DNA of 34,811 bases from Desulfuromonadales bacterium (GTDB taxonomy: Bacteria; Desulfobacterota; Desulfuromonadia; Desulfuromonadales; JAGXHI01): assembly GCA_024636295.1 (NCBI GenBank), contig JAGXHI010000014.1, forward strand, positions 1 to 34,811. Reading direction: 5' to 3'. Below are positions 1-7,244 of the stretch, piece after piece. Below the pieces are notes generated by a model that saw only the letters and a list, made by a program, of their open reading frames with translations, had not been told where the DNA came from and made no database searches. Every line of letters starts with the position of its first letter. Within the stretch, counting starts at the first letter, position 1. The translations under genes were made by a program, and so were the position numbers.

Positions 1-325
1 CCCATGATCATGGGAAACTGAATCAATCCGGCCTCTGCGAGCTCCTCGGGTACCAGTGGCGCATCGGAGGCCCCGAAATCCACCGTGTTGGCCTTGATCT
101 GCTTGATCCCTCCGCCGGAACCGATGGACTGATAGTTGATCCGGACTCCCGTCTCCTTCTGGTAAAAATATGCCCATTGAGAATAGACGGGGTAGGGGAA
201 GGTCGCCCCGGCGCCGTCAAGGCGGATCGACTTGGCCATGGCTGGACCTCCAGCGATCAGGCCGACGACAATCGACGCGATGCTCAGGAGATGGGGCATT
301 TTTCGCGATTTAAAAATGGTCATTT
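1..325 (-). CDS. pstS: Phosphate ABC transporter substrate-binding protein PstS (N-terminal part, runs off the left edge)
   Basis: This is the first 108 codons of a periplasmic phosphate-binding protein; the rest lies beyond base 1. The start at 325 is preceded by AAAAGGAGC at a normal distance. The product opens with a basic stretch and a hydrophobic core ending in a GGPAMA signal-peptidase-like site near residue 30. The mature part carries PstS hallmarks: LDGAGATFPYPVYSQWA, then YQSIGSGGGIKQI and FGASDAPL, the loops that in the family bind the phosphate oxyanion. PstS delivers phosphate to the PstCAB importer. It lies downstream of phoB and phoR on the same strand, as in many phosphate-response loci. 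I saw no convincing Pho box (repeated CTGTCAT) in 326-516. The family assignment is firm; only the truncation limits it. Confidence 0.93.
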
Positions 326-516
326 CGTGCTCCTTTTCGTCATCGAACAGGCCTCAGGTTCAGTTCAGAATCAGAGGCCATTTTACAGGGAATAAGACTG
401 TCGGATCTTGAATGCGTTCATTGGACCCAATTATCCCTCCGTCGTGTTAGCCGCACGTTAGGTTTTCGTCAGAAAAGGGCTAAAAAGGCGAGATGCAAAA
501 CGGGGAAGCGAGGACG

Positions 517-711
517 AACCAGGAACCAGGGACCAGGAACCAGGAACCAGGGACCAGGAACCAGGGACCAGGAACCAGGGACCAGGAACCAGGGACCAGG
601 AACCAGGAACCAGGAACCAGGAACCAGGAACCAGGAACCAGGGACCAGGAACCAGGAACCAGGAACCAGGAACCAGGAACCAGGAACCAGGAACCAGGAA
701 CCAGGAACCAG
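517..711. repeat. Heptanucleotide tandem array (AACCAGG / GACCAGG), 27 full units
   Basis: From 517 to 705 there are 27 uninterrupted 7-bp units, then a partial unit to 711. Most are AACCAGG. GACCAGG variants occur at 531, 552, 566, 580, 594 and 643, and alternate strictly with AACCAGG from 559 to 600. The array begins 191 bp upstream of the pstS start and ends 1 bp before the stop triplet of the DUF454 gene. Because the unit is 7 nt and contains no stop in any phase, several reading frames stay open through it on both strands; these are not genes. Apart from this array the gene-free stretch 326-712 shows no clear promoter or Pho box. Heptanucleotide arrays of this sort change length by slippage. 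Confidence 0.97.
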
Positions 712-712
712 C

Positions 713-1114
713 TCAATCGCGGGTGGGGAGTCGAAGGAGATAAAGCGACACCCCCGCGCCGATTGCGATCAGCAGCACCCGGAGCGGAAGGATGGGAACC
801 AGGAAGAGGGCCGAAGTGAGAATCGAGACCCATATGAGAATCAGGGCAACGATCCGCGCCCGACGGGGGATGCCGGCGCCTTCGAGATAGTCGCCGATCA
901 TAGGGCCCAGCCGAGGATGGTCAATGAGCCAGCGGTGAAACCGCTCGGAACTCCGGGCGAAGCAGGCCGCGGCCAGCAGAAGCAGGGGGATGGTCGGCAG
1001 CAGGGGAAGAAAAATGCCCAGGATGGCGAGACCGATGCACAGAAAGCCGGCAGTCAGCAGGAACCATCTAATAAAGCCGCAGTCGGCCGTCGTTTTCTGC
1101 TCCACTTCTTTCAT
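713..1114 (-). CDS. YbaN/DUF454 family inner-membrane protein
   Basis: The 133-residue product has hydrophobic segments at roughly residues 15-50 and 85-128. Between them is the family signature region with CFARSSERFHRWLIDHP followed by a short amphipathic stretch. This matches the DUF454 (E. coli YbaN) family of small integral membrane proteins, whose biochemical role is not established. It starts 69 bp after the phoR stop on the same strand, so it may be read through from phoBR. Its stop codon lies 1 bp from the heptanucleotide array, so changes in array length would affect only the 3' untranslated region. The ribosome-binding site is weak; an alternative GTG lies three codons downstream. 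Confidence 0.85.
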   Translation of the reverse strand: MKEVEQKTTADCGFIRWFLLTAGFLCIGLAILGIFLPLLPTIPLLLLAAACFARSSERFHRWLIDHPRLGPMIGDYLEGAGIPRRARIVALILIWVSILTSALFLVPILPLRVLLIAIGAGVSLYLLRLPTRD

Positions 1115-1183
1115 GGGCGATCCGGGAAGAGAATTTCCATATCACCAGTATAGACGATTCCGGAGGTCGATCCTTGATGAAAA

Positions 1184-2947
1184 TCAAGGGAGAACAAGGC
1201 GGATGGTAAACGTACTCCCCTTTCCAGGGGTGCTCGCCACTTCGACGCTTCCCCCATGGGCCTGGGCGATGTGCTTGACGATGGCAAGGCCCAGCCCGGT
1301 TCCTCCCTCTTTGCGGCTTCGCGCCTTGTCCGCCCGATAGAAGCGCTCGAAAAGCCGGGAAAGATGCTTCTGTTCGATGCCCCGTCCCCAGTCTCGGACA
1401 CTGACGCGGACCTCCTGATTTTCCTTCGCAGCCTCCACCTGCACCCGGCTTTCCGGCGGACTGTATTTGACGGCATTGTCGATCAGATTGACCACCGCCT
1501 GCTCGAGTAGAGGTGGATTGATCCTGGCCTTCAAATCCCGGGGGCAGAACAGTTCAATGCGAATCGATTTCGCCTCCGCGGCGGGGATGCAGGCGTGGAC
1601 CGCGGATCTCAAAACCTCCCCAATCGCATAGTCCTCCAGGGAAATACCCTTCTCGTCATCTTCCTGTTCAAGACGCGAGAGAGCAAGGAGATCCTCGATA
1701 ATGGCGTTCAGGCGATCGGACTGACGATGAACGATTTCGAGAAAACGCCTCGCGGCGGCGGGGTCTTCGACAGCGCCATCGAGCAGTGTCTCCACCGATC
1801 CCTTTATGGCGGTAATGGGAGTTTTCAGCTCGTGGGAGACATTGGCGACGAAATCCCTCCGCACGTTTTCAAGTCTCCGCAGCCGGGTCACGTCGTTGAG
1901 CACCACCAGCACGCCGATCTCCTGCCCGTGCGCTCCCCGCAAAGGAGTTCCGTGCGCCTGGAGAAAGTGCTCGGAGCGACTGTCCCGCAGGACGAGATCG
2001 CCTTCCAGAGGTTTCCGGCCGTCCAGCACCCTGGCAATGAAACGCTGCAGGTCGGCCTTGCGGAGGACCTCCTGGATGCGGCGCCCCTGGACCGCCTCCG
2101 GATTCAGACGGAGAAGACGGGCCGCGGCCCGGTTTATCCGGAGGATGCGGCCTTCGCTGTCAACGGCGAGAACCCCTTCCACCATGCTGGAGAGTACGGC
2201 TTCCTGTTCGTTTCGCTGCCGCAGGACCGTGCGGATCCGGTCGTCGAGATGAGCGGCCATCCGGTTCATGGTGTCGGCGAGGCTGCGGATCTCCGCCGAA
2301 CCTCGCACCTCCAGCTTCTTTCCGAGATCGCCCCGTGCGAACAGTTCCGCTCCCCGTTTCACCTTCTCGAGCGGCAGGCTGATTCGGCGAGTCACGAACA
2401 GGCTGAGCAGCGCGGACAGGACCACGGCCGCCAGGCTTCCCGCGGCCATTTTGAAGAAGATCTCCCGCAGGGTGCTATCGATTCGGGTTGTCGGTACCGC
2501 CGCCCGCACCGCTCCGGAAGGGGTTCCGGATGTCTCGATCGGAATGGCGACATACATCATCTCCTTCTGCAGTGTTCCGCTGAACCGGACGGCGGTTCCC
2601 ACCTGTCCCTTCAGTGCGGCGGCGACCTCGGGGCGATCTGCATGATTATCCATCCGCGAAGGGTCTTCCCGGGTATCGCCCAGAACCCGACCGTCCTTCG
2701 CTACGAGTGTATAGCGGGTTTCCGTCTGGAGGCCCAGGTTTCGGGCCATGCGGTTCAGTTCCTCACCTTGAAGATCGGTCAGTCGGGAGCGGACCAGGAT
2801 GGCGCGGGATTTGAGATCGGCGGCGGTCTGGGTGAGGAAAAAATCCCTCAGGGCATCCGAGAAAATCAGTGTCACCACCAGCAAGGTCAGAAGGATGATT
2901 CCCAGGAAGGCGGGATAAATCTGCCAGAAAAGACGATAGGGTCTCAT
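1184..2947 (-). CDS. phoR: Phosphate regulon sensor histidine kinase PhoR
   Basis: The 587-residue protein has a membrane segment near residues 10-30, an extracytoplasmic sensor region of about 130 residues, a second membrane segment near 165-187 and a HAMP linker. A PAS domain follows at about 245-355, then HisKA with the phosphoacceptor His372 in FVANVSHELKTPITA, then a HATPase domain with N box (LIDNAVKYSP), G1 box (DWGRGIEQ) and GTGLGLAI. It begins 3 bp after the phoB stop, so the two are translationally coupled. It should autophosphorylate and transfer phosphate to PhoB during phosphate limitation. The large periplasmic sensor makes it the long PhoR type common outside the enteric bacteria. 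The phosphate role rests on gene order (phoB, pstS) as much as on sequence. Confidence 0.92.
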   Translation of the reverse strand: MRPYRLFWQIYPAFLGIILLTLLVVTLIFSDALRDFFLTQTAADLKSRAILVRSRLTDLQGEELNRMARNLGLQTETRYTLVAKDGRVLGDTREDPSRMDNHADRPEVAAALKGQVGTAVRFSGTLQKEMMYVAIPIETSGTPSGAVRAAVPTTRIDSTLREIFFKMAAGSLAAVVLSALLSLFVTRRISLPLEKVKRGAELFARGDLGKKLEVRGSAEIRSLADTMNRMAAHLDDRIRTVLRQRNEQEAVLSSMVEGVLAVDSEGRILRINRAAARLLRLNPEAVQGRRIQEVLRKADLQRFIARVLDGRKPLEGDLVLRDSRSEHFLQAHGTPLRGAHGQEIGVLVVLNDVTRLRRLENVRRDFVANVSHELKTPITAIKGSVETLLDGAVEDPAAARRFLEIVHRQSDRLNAIIEDLLALSRLEQEDDEKGISLEDYAIGEVLRSAVHACIPAAEAKSIRIELFCPRDLKARINPPLLEQAVVNLIDNAVKYSPPESRVQVEAAKENQEVRVSVRDWGRGIEQKHLSRLFERFYRADKARSRKEGGTGLGLAIVKHIAQAHGGSVEVASTPGKGSTFTIRLVLP

Positions 2948-2950
2948 GAT

Positions 2951-3646
2951 TCAGCCCCTGAAGCGATAACCCACGCCCCGCACGGTTTCAACATACTTTC
3001 CGCAGGGCCCGAGTTTTTTCCGCAAGCCGACGATCTGCACATCCACGGCCCGGTCGGTCACGGCATACCCGTCTCCCCGAACGGCGCTGACGATCTGATC
3101 GCGTGTGAATACCCAGCCCAGCCGGGAGGCGAGATAATGGAGAACATGGAATTCCGTATAGGTCAGATCCACCGGTCGGTCCCGGACGAGAACCTCGTTG
3201 CGTCCCGGATGGATGAGAAGATCCTCGAATCTCAGTACGGCGGATTCGTTATCCTCGAGGCCTTCGGAGAAGCGGCGCAGAACCGCCCGAATACGGGAAA
3301 CCAGAACGCGGGGGCTGAAGGGTTTTGTCACGTAGTCATCGGCGCCCAGCTCGAGTCCCGTCACGATGTCGGCCTCCTCCCCCCGTGCCGTGAGCATGAG
3401 AATGGGTATGCGCCGGGTTTTTTCTCCTCGTTTCAGAGTTCGGCAGACCTCGAGTCCATCGATCCCCGGGAGCATCAGGTCCAGCACGATCACATCGGGC
3501 GAGCGCTCCCGCGCGGCATCGATTCCGTCCTCGCCGGAGGTCACGCAGACGACTTCGTAGCCTTCCTTTGCCAGGTTGTAATGAACCAGGGCGAGAATAT
3601 CCTCCTCGTCCTCGACCACCAGAATGCGCTTTTTTTGCACTTTCAC
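2951..3646 (-). CDS. phoB: Phosphate regulon response regulator PhoB
   Basis: This is a 231-residue OmpR/PhoB-type regulator. The receiver domain spans about residues 7-120, with the acidic pair in VVEDEEDI and the phosphoacceptor Asp56 in VIVLDLMLPGIDG. The conserved Lys lies in DDYVTKPFSPR. A winged-helix DNA-binding domain covers about 130-229, ending VETVRGVGYRFRG. It precedes phoR by 3 bp. When phosphorylated, PhoB binds Pho boxes to switch on phosphate uptake genes such as the nearby pstS. The start is preceded by a modest AAGAGGTG ribosome-binding site. The upstream 217 bp contains palindromic repeats and no obvious Pho box. Confidence 0.93.
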   Translation of the reverse strand: MKVQKKRILVVEDEEDILALVHYNLAKEGYEVVCVTSGEDGIDAARERSPDVIVLDLMLPGIDGLEVCRTLKRGEKTRRIPILMLTARGEEADIVTGLELGADDYVTKPFSPRVLVSRIRAVLRRFSEGLEDNESAVLRFEDLLIHPGRNEVLVRDRPVDLTYTEFHVLHYLASRLGWVFTRDQIVSAVRGDGYAVTDRAVDVQIVGLRKKLGPCGKYVETVRGVGYRFRG

Positions 3647-3670
3647 CTCTTAAGAAAATAATCAAATGCT

Positions 3671-3756
3671 CCCTCTCCCTTGATGGGAGAGGGCTGGGAT
3701 GAGGGTGAATGGCGAGGACCCCCCTCCCCTCAATCCCCTCCCACGAGGGGAGGGGA
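3671..3756. repeat. Paired GC-rich palindromic intergenic repeats
   Basis: Two hairpin-forming elements lie in tandem between the upstream SDR gene and phoB. The first has a perfect 9-bp stem (CCCTCTCCC 3671-3679 with GGGAGAGGG 3685-3693, loop of 5), followed by GGGATGAGGGTGA. The second has a 9-bp stem at 3734-3742 and 3748-3756. A shorter related CTCCC-GAT-GGGAG palindrome lies at 3841-3853. Purine/pyrimidine-skewed CCCTC...GAGGG palindromes of this style are common dispersed intergenic repeats in many proteobacterial genomes. They may also act as mRNA 3' stabilisers or terminators for the SDR gene. Confidence 0.8.
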
Positions 3757-3863
3757 GGCTTTGCCGACATTAAATCAGATCATAAGGATTTGATGTTAGG
3801 TTTTTATTAGATGCATAATCCAGTGTGCGGAAAATGTCTTCTCCCGATGGGAGGGGAAAAGGC

Positions 3864-4625
3864 TCACACATAAATCATCTTCCGGGTCATTCCCCCGTCG
3901 ACGGTAAAGGTCTGCCCCCTCACGAAGCCGCTTTCCTCACCGGAAGCGAGATAGACTGCGAGGGCGGCGACATCCTCCGGGATTCCCACCCGTCCCGCGG
4001 GATGCTGGAGGTGATCCTCCTCCGAGAGATCATCCTGTGCGGCCGCGCCTCCTTTCTTCCAGCCGCTGACGTCGATCCAACCCGGACTGATGCAGTTCAC
4101 CCGCACTTCGGGGCCCAGGCTCAGGGCGAGAGCGTGGGTGAGGGATGCGATTCCGCCCTTGGAGGCCGAATAGCTTTCCGTATGGGGCTCCGACATCATA
4201 GCCCGGGTGGAGCCGATGTTGATCACCGCGCCCCCGTTTCGGCGCAGCTGCGGGGCAAAAGCCTTCGCGCAGAGGAAGGCGCCCGTCAGGTTTACCGCAA
4301 GAACCCGGTTCCATTCCTTCAGCGAGAGTTCTTCCAGCGGCCTTCGAATCATAATTCCTGCGTTGTTGACCAGGATATCGGCGCCCTCGCCTTTTTCACC
4401 CACTCTATCGGCAAGTATCCGCACCGATTCTTCGCTGGAGACATCGGTGCGGATGAATTCCACCCGGCCCGATTCCGCCAACTCCGATTCCGCCCGACGC
4501 CCTGCTTCTTCATCAATTTCGGCGAGAAATACACGGGCGCCTTCGGAGAGAAATCCCCGGGCTATACCCTTTCCAATCCCCTGTCCGCTCCCGGTCACCA
4601 CGGCCGATTTGCCCCGAAGCCGCAT
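3864..4625 (-). CDS. SDR-family oxidoreductase (3-oxoacyl-ACP reductase / glucose dehydrogenase-like)
   Basis: This is a 253-residue classical short-chain dehydrogenase. The Rossmann cofactor motif TGSGQGIG is at residues 11-18. The NNAG motif and the catalytic Ser-Tyr-Lys set (GSTRAMMSEP..., then YSASK) follow, and the C-terminal substrate loop has SPGWIDVS. Asp/Glu after the second beta strand (AEIDEE) suggests NAD(H) preference. I chose the ATG at 4625 because GGAAAGGAGA lies directly upstream. A longer frame reaching 4673 has no such site and adds 16 residues with no resemblance to the family. The substrate cannot be told from sequence. It is divergent from the AAA+ ATPase gene, with 185 bp between them. 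Confidence 0.88.
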   Translation of the reverse strand: MRLRGKSAVVTGSGQGIGKGIARGFLSEGARVFLAEIDEEAGRRAESELAESGRVEFIRTDVSSEESVRILADRVGEKGEGADILVNNAGIMIRRPLEELSLKEWNRVLAVNLTGAFLCAKAFAPQLRRNGGAVINIGSTRAMMSEPHTESYSASKGGIASLTHALALSLGPEVRVNCISPGWIDVSGWKKGGAAAQDDLSEEDHLQHPAGRVGIPEDVAALAVYLASGEESGFVRGQTFTVDGGMTRKMIYV

Positions 4626-4810
4626 GATTGATCTCCTTTCCTGAGGTCGCCCCGTGATGTTTTGCGAGGGCACTGTTCTTTCGCCAGTCGAAACGTCGAT
4701 TTAAAGATTCCGTAACTACTATACAATTTTTCTGTTCCGGATATACTGTTAAAAAATTTTCATATTACTTCTGTAGGCGCGATCATTATCCTTTCAGTCA
4801 GGAGTTTGTC

Positions 4811-6112
4811 ATGGATGGAAACTTCGTGCGTAAATCGCCGGAGCCGATGGACGAAAAAGCAGGCGTGTCCGCAGTCAGACCGGTCGCACCGAGAACGGTG
4901 GAGGAGACGGGGCTCAGTTTCACTTTCATCACTGATCTCATCCTGAAGCAGGTTCTCCAGATGGGGGAGTTCCAACTCTCCGATGCGGAGAAAAACACGC
5001 GCCTTCCCCAGGCGATTGTGGAGGAAGCTATCGAATTCCTTCGCAAGGAAAAGCTGGTGGAGGTCCGGAGCGCCGGCGGTTTCTTGAAGTCTTCCTATAA
5101 ATTCGTCATCACCGAACAGGGGAAACGACTCGGGGGCGACCTCCTGGAGATCTGCCGCTACACCGGTCCGGCGCCGGTGACCCTGGAAAGCTACAAGGAG
5201 ATGATCGGGCGGCAGTCCATCCGGAATATCACTGTGCGGGAGGCGCCCTTCCGTGAGGCTTTCTCGCATCTGACCCTGAATGAAAAGATCCTCGGCCGAC
5301 TAGGTCCCGCGGTGAGCGCCGGCAGGCCGATTTTTATCTACGGACCACCGGGAAACGGCAAGACAAGTATCGCCGAGGCGATCGGCAGGGTTCTGCCGGA
5401 CCGGATCCTCATCCCCCACGCCCTTCTCGTGGAGGGGCAGATCATCTCAGTGTTCGATCCGGTCAACCACTTTCCCATGCAGGATGACGAGGGGGAAAAA
5501 GGGGACCGTCGCTGGCTGGTTATACGACGGCCCGTGGTTTTCACCGGCGGCGAACTGACCCTGAAAATGCTGGAGCTGGAGTTCAACCCCATCGCCAGGT
5601 TCTACGAGGCGCCCCTGCAGATCAAGGCCAACAACGGTCTTTTCATCGTGGACGATTTCGGTCGGCAGCAGATGGATCCCCAGGACCTGCTGAACCGCTG
5701 GATCATCACCCTGGACCGGGAGATTGATTACCTCGCTCTTCATACCGGGATGAAATTCGACGTGCCCTTCGATCAGCTCGTTCTTTTCTGCACCAACCTC
5801 GAACCCAAGAACCTGGTGGACGAGGCCTTTCTGCGGCGAATGCGGTACAAGATCAAAATCGACTGCCCCTCGGAGCGGGAATTCCGGGAGATCTTCGAGA
5901 AGGAATGTGAAAGAAAAGGCGTTCCCTTCAGAGCGGACGCCTTCGCCTACCTGACGGAGCACTACTATGCTCGATTGAATGTCCAGCATAACGCCTGTCA
6001 TCCCCGGGACATACTCGATCAGATTCTCGATGACGCCCGGTTCTACGACAAGCCCCCCGAAATGACCCCGGCGAACATCGACGCGGCCTGGACGAATTAC
6101 TTCGTGGATTGA
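4811..6112 (+). CDS. AAA+ ATPase with N-terminal winged-helix-like domain
   Basis: The 433-residue product has a Walker A motif at residues 178-185 (GPPGNGKT), a Walker B at about 276-284 (GLFIVDDFG), and a sensor-1-like FCTNLEP. A lid region follows with RRMRYKIKIDCP and a conserved HPRDILDQI. Before the ATPase core, residues about 35-118 read as a winged-helix-like domain: a helix pair (LILKQVLQMGEFQLSDAEKN), an IVEEAIEFLRKEKLVEV helix, and a beta-wing followed by YKFVITEQGKRL. It is monocistronic, with SAGGAG-type ribosome binding (TCAGGAG). Similar orphan ATPases are known in proteobacterial genomes, in some cases beside Flp-pilus genes, but no pilus gene is in this window. The partner and substrate are unknown. 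The ATPase call is secure; the winged-helix reading is by eye. Confidence 0.85.
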   Translation: MDGNFVRKSPEPMDEKAGVSAVRPVAPRTVEETGLSFTFITDLILKQVLQMGEFQLSDAEKNTRLPQAIVEEAIEFLRKEKLVEVRSAGGFLKSSYKFVITEQGKRLGGDLLEICRYTGPAPVTLESYKEMIGRQSIRNITVREAPFREAFSHLTLNEKILGRLGPAVSAGRPIFIYGPPGNGKTSIAEAIGRVLPDRILIPHALLVEGQIISVFDPVNHFPMQDDEGEKGDRRWLVIRRPVVFTGGELTLKMLELEFNPIARFYEAPLQIKANNGLFIVDDFGRQQMDPQDLLNRWIITLDREIDYLALHTGMKFDVPFDQLVLFCTNLEPKNLVDEAFLRRMRYKIKIDCPSEREFREIFEKECERKGVPFRADAFAYLTEHYYARLNVQHNACHPRDILDQILDDARFYDKPPEMTPANIDAAWTNYFVD

Positions 6113-6311
6113 ATGCGTCGGGCGGTTTCACGCGAAGCCGCGCAGAACGTGAAGGGAACCGTCCTGAAGACTTAAGACACGATTTTGTTGTGAACCTCTG
6201 ATTATCGGGAGATGAAATTGAGTTCCTGGCTCTGATTAATTTCGCGGCTTTTGCGTTCTCGCGTGTGAAAGAATTGCCTCGTTCGTTGTTTTCTGTCCAA
6301 ACCACCGTTTT

Positions 6312-6353
6312 GCCCAGATTTGACATCCCTTCCCGATCTTGTTATATCTGGGC
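6312..6353 (+). promoter_or_regulatory. Sigma-70-type promoter bracketed by an 8-bp inverted repeat
   Basis: TTGACA (6320-6325) and TATATC (6343-6348) are separated by exactly 17 bp, which fits a housekeeping promoter for the amino-acid transporter operon. The perfect inverted repeat GCCCAGAT (6312-6319) / ATCTGGGC (6346-6353) has one arm abutting the -35 and the other overlapping the -10. This is a plausible operator for a repressor, inferred from position only. The rest of the gene-free stretch 6113-6426 shows nothing else I can support. Confidence 0.72.
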
Positions 6354-6426
6354 GCACACCCGGCGTCACATTTTCGCGCAGTTGCGTGAATTTCTTTCAA
6401 CCGATAAAAAGGAAAAGGGATCCCCA

Positions 6427-7188
6427 ATGCGCTTTTTACTTACGCTTTCAGCTTTTGCCTTTCTTGTCTTTCCCTCGATATCTCTGGCGGGCGATCTGGA
6501 CAAAATCCGCGAACAGGGATATGTACAATTCGCCATGAGCGGGCAGTATCCACCCTTTAATTTCGTCGACGAAAAAAATGATCTCAACGGCTTCGACGTG
6601 GAGGTCTGCTCGGAAATTTCCCGCCGGATCGGCGTGGCGCCAAAGCCCGTCTCCCTTGCCTGGGACGGTATTATCGCGGGGCTGCTCGCCGACAAGTACG
6701 AACTGATCTGCGGCAGCATGGCCATCACCCCCAAGCGTCTCGAGGCCATCGACTTCTCCGAGCCCTATTATCGCTCCGGGGCTCAGCTATTCACCATGAA
6801 ATCCTCGCCGGCCGAGAATGCCAAGGAGCTCGCGGGAAAAACCCTGGGGGTGACTCTGGGCACCACCTATGAGGAGTGGGTCCGGAAGAATCTGCCCGAC
6901 GCTGTCGTCCGGACCTACAAGGGAGTTCCCGAAATGGTCCTCGAGACGGTCAACGGCCGCATCGACGGCTTCATTACGGACAAGATCGTGGGCGCCATGG
7001 CCATCGACAAACAGGGAGCGCCGCTGAAACTGGCCGGACCCCTGCTTTACGAGGAGAAAATGGGCATCGCCCTGCGCAAGGGAAATCCCGAACTGAAGAA
7101 GATCATCAACGCCAAGCTCGAGGAAATCAAGGAAGACGGCACCTATCGAGACATCAGCATGAAATGGCTGAAGGTGGACGCCCGATAA
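6427..7188 (+). CDS. Polar amino-acid ABC transporter substrate-binding protein
   Basis: The 253-residue periplasmic binding protein belongs to the SBP_bac_3 family (glutamine, histidine and related amino acids). It starts with a signal peptide (basic N-end, hydrophobic core, cleavage after SISLA near residue 21). The family core follows: SGQYPPFNFVDE, GFDVEVCSEISRRIG, the ligand-contact segment GSMAITPKRLEAIDFSEPY, and GTTYEEW. I chose the ATG at 6427 because AAAGGAAAAGGG precedes it and the signal peptide begins there; the open frame extends upstream without a better site. It is the first gene of a three-gene importer. Which amino acid is bound cannot be decided by eye. Confidence 0.9.
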   Translation: MRFLLTLSAFAFLVFPSISLAGDLDKIREQGYVQFAMSGQYPPFNFVDEKNDLNGFDVEVCSEISRRIGVAPKPVSLAWDGIIAGLLADKYELICGSMAITPKRLEAIDFSEPYYRSGAQLFTMKSSPAENAKELAGKTLGVTLGTTYEEWVRKNLPDAVVRTYKGVPEMVLETVNGRIDGFITDKIVGAMAIDKQGAPLKLAGPLLYEEKMGIALRKGNPELKKIINAKLEEIKEDGTYRDISMKWLKVDAR

Positions 7189-7190
7189 CA

Positions 7191-7220
7191 GCCGAATTCG
7201 GCGCGGCGGCCGGGCCGCCG
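7191..7220 (+). promoter_or_regulatory. Tandem hairpins between binding-protein and permease genes
   Basis: A 12-bp perfect palindrome GCCGAATTCGGC (7191-7202) is followed at once by a 7-bp stem, CGGCGGC (7204-7210) pairing with GCCGCCG (7214-7220), with a 3-nt loop. There is no T-run. Such intercistronic hairpins after a binding-protein gene commonly protect the upstream mRNA and lower expression of the downstream permease. That role is inferred here. Confidence 0.6.
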
Positions 7221-7244
7221 GAATCCGGAGATTCGAGGTAACGC

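Noticed and set aside
326..516. Pho box upstream of pstS
   Set aside because: No repeated CTGTCAT-like 7-mers on the minus strand; only single weak matches such as CTGTCGG on the wrong strand.
480..833. Open frames on both strands encoding a 7-residue repeat (EPGTRNQ / VPGSWFL)
   Set aside because: They are produced by the stop-free heptanucleotide array; no start signals, and they overlap the real DUF454 gene.
1172..1189. CCTTGAT-GAAA-ATCAAGG hairpin at the phoR stop as a terminator
   Set aside because: A perfect 7-bp stem, but no T-run follows on either strand and the stem is AT-rich; left as a possible structure only.
1595..3661. 688-codon open frame on the plus strand
   Set aside because: It is antisense to phoR and phoB, whose domains are unmistakable; long antisense frames are common in GC-rich DNA. 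No ribosome-binding site or recognisable domain.
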